Positions 1-6,867 of a DNA stretch of 64,000 bases are shown piece by piece (position 1 is the stretch's first letter; every line of letters starts with the position of its first letter). The notes beneath the pieces are model-generated. The model had not been told where the DNA came from. It did no database searches and was given only the letters and a program-made list of their open reading frames with translations. Both the position numbers and the translations under genes were made by a program. This stretch comes from Myxococcales bacterium. GTDB taxonomy: Bacteria; Myxococcota; Myxococcia; Myxococcales; Myxococcaceae. The stretch is from the NCBI GenBank assembly GCA_016191815.1, contig JACPVI010000053.1, positions 62,001 through 126,000 on the forward strand, in the 5' to 3' direction.

Positions 1-235
1 ATCAAGACTACGAGTGCTAGCAGCTTCTTCACGTGTTCCCTCCCTAGCGCCTCATTGGACCTAAGCTCGAGGCGGCGCCGCTTCTTACCGTTTTTCAGCC
101 GCGGCGCAAACGGTTTTGAACAATCCGTCGGAGGGCTCGGCCTCGAGCAGCGGCGGAGTTTCCAGTCGTTGCGGCGGCGATGGCGATGCGATAGGGAAAC
201 GAGCGCTCACCAGGGGCGAGCGCCGGAGGGCAACC
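1..235. other. Intergenic stretch at the window edge
   Basis: I see no convincing gene here. Short open frames exist on both strands but have no recognisable domain, and the plus-strand one is only an upstream extension of the next gene. The last bases hold the ribosome-binding site GGAGGG (225-230) of the gene starting at 236. Confidence 0.5.
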
Positions 236-916
236 ATGTTCGCAGGGCTTTTAGCAGTCGCGGCGTCGGTCGCGGCTGGGGCCTCCGATCCGTGCACGGA
301 GATTCGCTCGGTGCGCGCTCTGGCAGTCAAGGACGGATTGGATGACGCGACCCTGCTCACGCTGGAGCGGCGCTACTGCGGCACGAAGTCCGCCAGTCTC
401 AGCGCCCCGCCGCTGCCGAGCCCCTCTGGGGGGCAGGCCGCCATCTCGCCGGAGTGTGAGGAGTTCCGGCTGCTCGCGGTGCTGGCCCGCATCGGAGATG
501 CCGCCGAGACAGTGCAACAGACCATCGATCACCAGGTTGGCCGCGTGTGCAGCCAGGACGGAGTGGACGTGACCCGCTGGCCGGCCGGAGGCCTGGCTCG
601 CTCTTCGACCGGGGCGCTGAACTATCCCCAGGGGAAGACCGCCAAGAGCACCACCGGCAACTGGTACTACCCCAACGGCACGGTCGCCAAGTACGCGACC
701 GGTTCCTGGAACTACCCCGACGGGAAGACCGCCCGGTACTCCGACGGGAGCTGGCGCGCGCCAAAGGGAGGAGCCACCACCGCGCAGGTGGTGCTGGAAG
801 CGGCCTGCGCGCAAAGGGACTGCTCCGAGGTCCGCAGCACCATCGACGCGATGAGCCCCGATCTGAAGACGGCGACGATCATCGGCCTGGCGTGGCAGGC
901 CTCGAAGCGGAAGTAG
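236..916 (+). CDS. Exported protein with 15-residue tandem repeats
   Basis: A 226-residue protein of unknown function. I chose the ATG at 236 because GGAGGG ends 5 bases before it and because the protein then opens with a signal peptide (MFAGLLAVAASVAAGASDP). The middle (DNA about 577-770) carries about four copies of a 15-residue unit of the form W-N-Y-P-x-G-K-T-A-K-Y-x-T-G-S, for example SWNYPDGKTARYSDG. The unit is shorter than a MORN repeat and I cannot assign it to a named family. Six or more cysteines lie outside the repeats, in keeping with an exported disulfide-bonded protein. The 3' end overlaps the convergent SAF-domain gene by 38 bases. The periplasmic or surface location is inferred from the signal peptide only. 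Confidence 0.72.
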   Translation: MFAGLLAVAASVAAGASDPCTEIRSVRALAVKDGLDDATLLTLERRYCGTKSASLSAPPLPSPSGGQAAISPECEEFRLLAVLARIGDAAETVQQTIDHQVGRVCSQDGVDVTRWPAGGLARSSTGALNYPQGKTAKSTTGNWYYPNGTVAKYATGSWNYPDGKTARYSDGSWRAPKGGATTAQVVLEAACAQRDCSEVRSTIDAMSPDLKTATIIGLAWQASKRK

Positions 917-1262
917 CGTTCCCGCTGCAGAGGGCTTCGCACCACCCGGCATCGGGAGCGAGGAAGGCTCCAGAGAGCACTGGATCTCCCAGCGCGAGCG
1001 CCACCGCGGCGGCGCGGCCGACCACCTCGTCCTTCCGGATCGGGGTGAGCATGGACGGCGTCACGCAACTGACTGGCACCTTCTGAACCACCACCTGGTC
1101 GCGGCTGACCGTGGCCCCCCGGGCGATGGGAGTGCCGGCGATCAACACCTGTGTTTCCTCCGGCCGAGCGGTCGCCGCCCCCAGCGAGCTGCCGAGGATC
1201 CAGCCGATCGCGCCGCCTGCCATCAGGCCCGTGGTCAACGTCTTCCAGCGACTGCGGTCCAT
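879..1262 (-). CDS. Membrane-anchored SAF-domain protein (CpaB/FlgA-like)
   Basis: A 127-residue protein. An N-terminal membrane segment (about residues 9-28) is followed by a SAF-type domain (about 38-95) with the usual pattern: VLIAGTPIARGATVSRDQV, then a proline-rich turn and VVGRAAAVALALGDPVL. SAF domains occur in CpaB (Flp/Tad pilus assembly) and FlgA (flagellar P-ring chaperone). CpaB is normally over 200 residues with a C-terminal RcpC domain, which is missing here, and no pilus or flagellar genes are nearby. This is therefore a minimal stand-alone SAF protein of unknown role. The C-terminal end overlaps the preceding plus-strand gene. Confidence 0.7.
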   Translation of the reverse strand: MDRSRWKTLTTGLMAGGAIGWILGSSLGAATARPEETQVLIAGTPIARGATVSRDQVVVQKVPVSCVTPSMLTPIRKDEVVGRAAAVALALGDPVLSGAFLAPDAGWCEALCSGNATSASRPATPGR

Positions 1263-1620
1263 GTGACGGGCAGATACCAGCTTTCATGCCCTTCGGGGCA
1301 GCTGGCGTGCGCCCGCCCCGCTCCTGGGTGCAGCCGGGCGAGGTTGCCACTAATCCGCGGGATCAGGAGGCGAGCGCGTGAACCGCAAAGGGATGGACGT
1401 TCCCAATTCGCCGGAGTGGCCGCCTCGACCGGGCGAGGCTGTAGAGGTTACCGCTGGGGCACCCTGCATTGCGGTGCCCGAGCGCAACCCACCGTCGGGG
1501 CTGGCGAAACGCGAGGGCGCCCCTGGCACCCCGGTTGCTCGCCGGCAGGGGAAGCCGCGCGGGCCGGTCCGGAGGCAGAGAGCGGCCCGCGCCACGGATC
1601 TCAACGGAGGAAGCGTTCCG
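1263..1620 (+). promoter_or_regulatory. 358-base leader region of rpoH
   Basis: No gene is supported here. An open frame in phase with rpoH runs from 1378, but it is proline/arginine-rich and does not look like a sigma-factor N-terminus, so I treat it as untranslated leader. It holds a perfect 7-bp inverted repeat (GGGCACC 1457-1463, GGTGCCC 1473-1479) with a 9-base loop. The rpoH ribosome-binding site GGAGGA is at 1606-1611. No clear -35/-10 pair was recognised. Confidence 0.4.
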
Positions 1621-2508
1621 ATGCACACCGCCAGCGAGCAGTCCTCCTCGAGCTCCTTGTCGATGTATCTCGCGGAGATCAACCGCTACCCGCTGCTCAC
1701 CGTCGACGAGGAGCAGCGGCTTGCCCGCCGGTACAAGCGGGGAGACTTTCACGCCGGGCACCGGCTGGTGACCTCCAACCTCCGGTTCGTGGTGAAGGTC
1801 AGCTACGAGTACCGGTCGTACGGCATCAAGATGGCGGATCTCATCCAGGAGGGAAACATCGGGTTGATGAAGGCGGTACAGAAGTTCGAGCCCGACAAGG
1901 GCATCCGACTCATTTCCTACGCGGTGTGGTGGATCAGGGCCTACATCCAAAACTACATCCTCAAGAGCTGGTCGCTGGTGAAGCTCGGCACGACGCAGGC
2001 GCAGCGCAAGCTGTTCTTCTCGCTGGCGCGGACGAGGCGTGAGTTGGAGAAGCTTCACAACGGAGTGCCGCAGCTTTCCAACGTGGAGGAGATCGCCCGG
2101 AGGCTGCGCGTCAAGCCCTCGGAGGTGCGGGAGATGGAGCAGCGGATGGGAGGCCGAGACCTCTCGCTGGATGCGCCGATGGGGGAGGACGGCGGCAGCA
2201 CGCACGTGGACTTCGTGGTGTCGGGGGCGGTGTCGCAGGACGACGAGTTCGCGGAGAAGGAGGAGGCCGGGTTGGTCAGCACGCACGTGAAGACGGCGCT
2301 GCAGAGGCTGGACCCGCGCGAGCGCTTCATCATCGAGCAGCGGGTGATGAACGACCGGCCGATGACGCTCAAGGAGCTTGGCGAGCACTTCGGCTTCTCC
2401 CGGGAGCGCGCCCGTCAGCTGGAGATCCGCGCCAAGGACAAGCTGAAGACCGAGTTGTCCGAGCTGATCTCCCAAGTGGATCCGAACGCGAGCGTGGGGA
2501 TGAACTAG
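1621..2508 (+). CDS. rpoH: RNA polymerase heat-shock sigma factor RpoH (sigma-32)
   Basis: A 295-residue group-3 sigma-70-family factor that directs transcription of heat-shock genes. Region 2 spans about residues 40-112, including the core-binding and -10-reading stretch ending [15 protein letters not shown]. It is followed directly by the RpoH box QRKLFFSL (about 128-135), which separates sigma-32 from other sigma factors. Region 4 near the C-terminus ([19 protein letters not shown]) is the -35-reading helix-turn-helix. The length fits the family (about 280-300). The ATG at 1621 is preceded by GGAGGA at 9 bases; an in-frame ATG at 1378 would add about 80 low-complexity residues and is unlikely. 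The window also carries clpX and an Hsp70, typical target classes, but no sigma-32 promoter was seen at either. Confidence 0.93.
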   Translation: MHTASEQSSSSSLSMYLAEINRYPLLTVDEEQRLARRYKRGDFHAGHRLVTSNLRFVVKVSYEYRSYGIKMADLIQEGNIGLMKAVQKFEPDKGIRLISYAVWWIRAYIQNYILKSWSLVKLGTTQAQRKLFFSLARTRRELEKLHNGVPQLSNVEEIARRLRVKPSEVREMEQRMGGRDLSLDAPMGEDGGSTHVDFVVSGAVSQDDEFAEKEEAGLVSTHVKTALQRLDPRERFIIEQRVMNDRPMTLKELGEHFGFSRERARQLEIRAKDKLKTELSELISQVDPNASVGMN

Positions 2509-2652
2509 GTCGAGGGTCGAGGGTCGAGGGTCGAGCGCGACCCGTCGAGCGGCGTCGAGCGCTGGACCGCCGCGAGTCGAGCCGTGGACGTCCCGGGCGC
2601 TGGACGGTCGCTGAACGGACTCACTCGACACTTGACCCTCGACTCTCGACTA
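2509..2652. repeat. Interspersed intergenic repeat, copy 1
   Basis: It opens with about four tandem copies of GTCGAGG, has a core with CGTCGAGCGGCGTCGAGC and GGGCGCTGGACGG, and ends in GACCCTCGACTCTCGAC, roughly the inverse of its beginning. A diverged copy lies at 5545-5695, so the two elements bracket the transporter gene between them. It resembles a short non-autonomous element or an intergenic repeat that can fold on itself; it has no coding capacity. Confidence 0.8.
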
Positions 2653-2665
2653 GGCTCTAGGCGCC

Positions 2666-5539
2666 TTGCTCCTGCGCCTCCTCGAGACGCTCTTCCCCGT
2701 CCGCCCGGGCGAGCGGCGACTCACGCTGGCGCTCTTCCTCCATTCGCTCTTCGCCGTCGGCGCCTTCATGGCCGGCCGCACCGTGCGAGACGCCCTCTTC
2801 CTCGCCAACGGAGACAAGGGCCACCTGCCCTGGATGTACGTCGCCTCCGCGGTGGGCGTCACCCTCGCCGGACTGGCGTACGCCCCCATCGCCGCCCGCG
2901 TCCGCAGAGACCGCGTCGCCCTCGTCAGCGCCCTCGGCTTCTCCGGCCTCTTCGCGGTCGCTTTCGCCCTCGAACGCTCCGGCGCCCGCTGGGTCTACTA
3001 CGTCCTCTACGTGTACGTGGAGGTGATGGGCGCCCTCGCCCTGGTCCAGTTCTGGACCCTCGCCAATGAGCTGTTCAATGCCCGCGAGGCCAAGCGCCTC
3101 TACGGGCTGATCGGCGCCGGTGGCACCATCTCCAACATCCTGGTCGGCTTCGCCGCGGGGAAGATCGCCCTCGCCTTCGGAGCCAGCGCGCTGCTGCTCC
3201 TCTGCGCCTTCCTCCTGCTCGGGACCGCGGTCGCCTCCTTCAGCGCCGGCAGGGTCGGGCGGCAGCGAATGTTCGCCAAGGCCGCAGTCAGCCGCTCCAC
3301 CGCGCGACGCCCGGTCCGGCCGGCCCGGGTGCTCGCCTCGGGGCACCTGCGCACCGTCGCGGTGCTGGCCGCAGTCACATTCTTCACCACCACCATCGTC
3401 GACTTCGAGTTCAAGGTGATCGCCTCGCAGAGCTACTCGAAGGACGAGCTGGCCGCCTACTTCGGATTCTTCAACGCCGTGGTCGGCGCCCTCGCCCTCA
3501 CCCTCCAGCTCTTCGGCACCGGCAAGCTGCTCAACCGCGCCGGGGTGATCGGCTCGCTCTCGGTGCTGCCGCTGTCCTTGGCGATGGGCAACCTCTCGCT
3601 GGCGCTCTTCCCCGTCCTCTGGGCCGCCTCGCTCGCCAAGGGCGCCGACACCCTCTTCCGCTACTCGGTGAACGACGCCACCACGCAGATCCTCTACCTG
3701 CCTGTGACACCCCAGGCGCGCGCCGCCGCCAAGGCCTTCGTGGACGGAGTGGTCAAGCCCGCCGCGATCGGCCTGTGCGGGCTCGCCCTCGCCGGCTACA
3801 AGGCCTGGCTGGGAGGAGACCCCACCCTGCTCGCCTGGGCCTGCCTGGTGCTCTGCGGCGGGTGGATGGCGGTGGTGGCGGCGCTGAGGTCGCGCTACCT
3901 GCGCTCGCTCCAGGACAACCTCCGCAACCGCCGGCTCGACCTCGCCTCGGCGCGGCACAAGGTGGTCGACGGCTCGACCAACAGCGTGCTGGTGCGGGCC
4001 CTCGAGAGCGGCGATCCCCGCGAGGTCCTGAACGCGCTCGAGCTCTTGCCGCACCTCGAGGATCTCCAGCTCGACCAGCGGGTCGAGCCCTTGCTGGATC
4101 ACGCGCTGCCGGAAGTCCGCATGGCGGCGCTGGAGTACTACGCCCGCCGGCAGACGATGCGGTTCGCCAACTCCATCTTCCGCAAGTTCGAGGACCACGA
4201 GCCCAAGGTGCGGGCGGCCGCGATCGACGCCTTCTGCGCCATCGGGCGCGACAAGTCCGTGCGCAGCGTGCGGCCGTTCCTCTCGGATCCGGACCCGGGC
4301 GTGCGCAGCTCGGCAGTCACCGGGATGATCCGCTACGGCGGGCTGGACGGGGTGCTGGTCGCCGCCGAGGCCCTAAAGGAGCTGATCGCCCACCCCGAGC
4401 CGGTGATGCGCATGCACGCGGCCAAGGTCCTTGGCGCGATCGGGGTGAAGAACTTCTACCAGCCGGTGCTCCAGCTGATGAACGACTCGGACCCGTCGGT
4501 CCGGCGGCAGGCGATCCATTCGGCGGGGAGCCTCAAGAGCCCCGAGTTCGTGATCCCGCTCATCTACAAGATGCAGTCGGTCGAGACGATGCGCGAGGCG
4601 ATCGACGCCCTCTCCGCGTTCGGCGCCACCATCACCCCCACGCTCGCCAAGGTCCTCTCGAACCGCGTGGAGGAGCCGTCGATCCGGCGCTCGGTCGCGC
4701 GGGTGTTGGGGAGGCTCGGCACCGTGGAGGCGGTGGAGGTGATCGCCCGCCACCTCGACGAGCCGGACGAGGAGCTGAGGACCCGGCTGTACCGCGCCCT
4801 CGCCCGGGCGGTGAAGGGCCGGAGGCTACTGATGCCCGACAAGCGCCCGGTGGAGGAGGCGCTGCAAAGAGAGCTCACCCGTGCCTATCTGACGCTGGCC
4901 CGCTCCGATGCGCTCGCGCTTGGCCAGGGGCCGACGGCGTCCACCCCGCGCTCCGGGGAGAAGGCGGCCTTGGCGCTGTTGGCTTCGGCGCTAGCGGAGA
5001 AGGTGCTGCAGGCGGAGCGGAGGATGTTCTCGCTGCTCTCGGTGCTCTATCCCGAAGCGGACATGGAGCAGATCTACGCCGGCATCCGGGACGCGGCGGC
5101 CAGCGACGCGGCGAGGCGGCGCGCCAACGCGGTGGAGCTCTTGGACAACCTGCTCGATCGCTCCTTCAAGAAAGTGTTCCTGCCGCTGGTGGAGGAGATC
5201 CCCCGATCCGACAAGCTGAGGCAGGTGGCGGACGTCATTCAGGTACCCTCGGTGGGCCGGGAGCAGGCGCTCCTGGAGCTGATCGCCGACGAGACCGCCT
5301 GGGTTCGGGCGTGCGCGCTCTGGTACGCGGCGCTGACCGACTTCGCGCCGGCGCGCGATCGGCTGTTCGCCTCGAGCAGCGACCCGAGTGCGTTCGTCCG
5401 CGAGATCGCGCTCATCGGGCTCGCCCAATCGGTTCCGGAGCAAGAACGGGTGAGGGCGATTGCCGAGGCGAAGCTGACCGACGAGGCGCCGATCGTGAGG
5501 CGGCAGGCGGCGCTGATTGCGACGAGGAGAGCAAGTTGA
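2666..5539 (+). CDS. NTT (ATP/ADP translocase)-like carrier fused to HEAT repeats
   Basis: A 957-residue two-part protein. Residues about 1-430 form a multi-spanning carrier domain of the NTT/MFS type, with the conserved stretch NAREAKRLYGLIGAGGTISN after about four helices. The family name comes from ATP/ADP exchangers of obligate intracellular bacteria and plastids; free-living bacteria carry distant members of unknown substrate. Residues about 440-950 are soluble alpha-helical HEAT repeats (for example VRAAAIDAFCAIGRD, VRRQAIHSAGSLKSPE). The first codon is probably TTG at 2666, since the hydrophobic domain begins at once and the interspersed repeat ends 13 bases earlier. A second repeat copy follows the stop. 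Nucleotide transport is not established; substrate unknown. Confidence 0.8.
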   Translation: MLLRLLETLFPVRPGERRLTLALFLHSLFAVGAFMAGRTVRDALFLANGDKGHLPWMYVASAVGVTLAGLAYAPIAARVRRDRVALVSALGFSGLFAVAFALERSGARWVYYVLYVYVEVMGALALVQFWTLANELFNAREAKRLYGLIGAGGTISNILVGFAAGKIALAFGASALLLLCAFLLLGTAVASFSAGRVGRQRMFAKAAVSRSTARRPVRPARVLASGHLRTVAVLAAVTFFTTTIVDFEFKVIASQSYSKDELAAYFGFFNAVVGALALTLQLFGTGKLLNRAGVIGSLSVLPLSLAMGNLSLALFPVLWAASLAKGADTLFRYSVNDATTQILYLPVTPQARAAAKAFVDGVVKPAAIGLCGLALAGYKAWLGGDPTLLAWACLVLCGGWMAVVAALRSRYLRSLQDNLRNRRLDLASARHKVVDGSTNSVLVRALESGDPREVLNALELLPHLEDLQLDQRVEPLLDHALPEVRMAALEYYARRQTMRFANSIFRKFEDHEPKVRAAAIDAFCAIGRDKSVRSVRPFLSDPDPGVRSSAVTGMIRYGGLDGVLVAAEALKELIAHPEPVMRMHAAKVLGAIGVKNFYQPVLQLMNDSDPSVRRQAIHSAGSLKSPEFVIPLIYKMQSVETMREAIDALSAFGATITPTLAKVLSNRVEEPSIRRSVARVLGRLGTVEAVEVIARHLDEPDEELRTRLYRALARAVKGRRLLMPDKRPVEEALQRELTRAYLTLARSDALALGQGPTASTPRSGEKAALALLASALAEKVLQAERRMFSLLSVLYPEADMEQIYAGIRDAAASDAARRRANAVELLDNLLDRSFKKVFLPLVEEIPRSDKLRQVADVIQVPSVGREQALLELIADETAWVRACALWYAALTDFAPARDRLFASSSDPSAFVREIALIGLAQSVPEQERVRAIAEAKLTDEAPIVRRQAALIATRRAS

Positions 5540-5544
5540 TCGAC

Positions 5545-5695
5545 CCCGGTCGACGGTCGTGAGTCCAGCGTTGAGTGGGCCCCGCCGAGCGGCGTCAAGC
5601 GCTCGACGGCTGTGGGTCGACCCTCTGACGTCCAGGGGCGCTGGACGGCCGTAGGACGGGTCGCACCTGACACTCGACCCTCGACTCTCGACCTA
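5545..5695. repeat. Interspersed intergenic repeat, copy 2
   Basis: A diverged copy of the element at 2509-2652 in the same orientation. Shared blocks are CCGAGCGGCGTCAAGCGCT, then GACGTCCAGGGGCGCTGGAC, then GACACTCGACCCTCGACTC. The 5' GTCGAGG tandem array has decayed. Its last bases form the stop codon of the convergent kinase gene (5693-5695), so the element may have supplied or moved that stop. Confidence 0.78.
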
Positions 5696-6793
5696 CCTCA
5701 GCATCTTCGCGACCTCTTCCAGCCACTTCGGCTGCGCCAGCGCCACGTAGAGCGCGGCTCCCAGCGCGAGCACCCCCGCCCACAGCCAAAAGAGAGCGCG
5801 CCGGGCCTTCGGCCGATCGAAGGACAGCGAGATCGAGAGATCCTTCTGCGACAGGCGCTCCCCCGCCTCCACCTCGGAGATCTTCTTCCGGTGACGCAGG
5901 AAGGCCACCAGCAGCGCCGAATGGGAAAGGCGCACTTCCTTCGAGAGATGGGCCTCCAGGTCCCGCCTCATCCCCGCCGCGTCCTGGTAGCGGTCGGAAA
6001 GGCGCACCTTCATCGCCCGCCCCACGATGCGCCGAAACTCGCGCGGCACGTGCGGGGCGATGCGCGACAGACGGTTGTGCTTGCCGTCGCGGATCCTCGC
6101 GAAGATCTCTCCCGCATTCGCCCCCACGAACGGACGCGCCCCACTCATGCACTCGTACAGCACTACCCCCAACGAGAAGAGGTCCGTCCTGGGATCGAGT
6201 TTCCCGCCGATCACTTGCTCGGGAGACATGTAGGAGGGCGTCCCGATCGCCATCCCCTGCCGGGTCAGCGCATCCAGCTCCTCGTCTTTGGCGATGCCGA
6301 AGTCCGTCAGCTTCACCTCGCCGCTCCGCGCGAGCATCACGTTCGACGGCTTGAGGTCCCGGTGGATGATTCGGTTGAAGTGCGCGTGATCCAGCGCGCT
6401 CGCCAGCTTCGCGCCGATCACCGCCACCACGTCAGCGGGCAGCGGACCGTCCTTCAACAGCTCGGAGAGCGTCGGCCCGTCCACCAGCTCCATCACCATG
6501 TACAGGCCGCCGTTCTTCTCCACCAGGTCGTACAAGGTGACGATGTTCTGGTGGCGAAACCCCGCCAGCGCCAGGGCCTCGCGGCGAAAGCGCGAGAGCG
6601 CCTCCTTGTCCTTCGAGGCCTCCGGCAACAGCTCCTTGATCGCTACCTCTCGCTGAAGCAGCTCGTGGATCCCCCGGTAGACCCGGGCCATGCCGCCACG
6701 GCCAATCTCCTCCAGGATCCGGCACGCCCCCACCTTCCGCACCCGCCCCTTGCCTTCCGGGTCCTTTTCCTTTTCGCGCGCCTTCGACGACAC
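5693..6793 (-). CDS. Transmembrane Ser/Thr protein kinase (Hanks type)
   Basis: A 366-residue kinase with a cytoplasmic N-terminal catalytic domain. Visible motifs are the Gly-rich loop (GRGGMARV, about 31-38), catalytic lysine in VAIKELLPE (K53), catalytic loop HRDLKPSN (144-151), DFG (164-166) and a P+1 segment GTPSYMSPEQ, all intact, so it should be active. Near the C-terminus a single membrane helix (about 332-353) is followed by a short tail. It has no extracellular sensor domain, which leaves the input signal unknown. Myxobacteria carry large numbers of such kinases. The stop codon lies in the interspersed repeat; the gene converges on the NTT-HEAT gene. Confidence 0.93.
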   Translation of the reverse strand: MSSKAREKEKDPEGKGRVRKVGACRILEEIGRGGMARVYRGIHELLQREVAIKELLPEASKDKEALSRFRREALALAGFRHQNIVTLYDLVEKNGGLYMVMELVDGPTLSELLKDGPLPADVVAVIGAKLASALDHAHFNRIIHRDLKPSNVMLARSGEVKLTDFGIAKDEELDALTRQGMAIGTPSYMSPEQVIGGKLDPRTDLFSLGVVLYECMSGARPFVGANAGEIFARIRDGKHNRLSRIAPHVPREFRRIVGRAMKVRLSDRYQDAAGMRRDLEAHLSKEVRLSHSALLVAFLRHRKKISEVEAGERLSQKDLSISLSFDRPKARRALFWLWAGVLALGAALYVALAQPKWLEEVAKMLR

Positions 6794-6854
6794 GGCGCGC
6801 AGGCTAACCCCGAAACCTACATGCGCCCAAGGGGCTCCGGCGGCCCACCTGGGG

Positions 6855-6860
6855 CATACT
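6855..6860 (+). promoter_or_regulatory. Possible -10 element (CATACT) 7 bases before the start codon
   Basis: CATACT is separated from the ATG at 6868 by 7 bases, the distance at which transcription would start at or next to the ATG. No ribosome-binding site is visible, so a leaderless transcript is possible. The PEGA kinase gene at 28124 has the same arrangement. Inference from spacing only; no convincing -35 was found. Confidence 0.35.
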
Positions 6861-6867
6861 TCGGGCC

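Noticed and set aside
1378-1620. An N-terminal extension of RpoH
   Set aside because: The in-frame ATG at 1378 would add a Pro/Arg-rich segment unlike any sigma factor, and a good ribosome-binding site precedes the ATG at 1621.
2657-4198. A 513-codon minus-strand frame opposite the NTT-HEAT gene
   Set aside because: The product is a Glu/Gly-rich shadow chain; the plus-strand frame has clear carrier and HEAT features.
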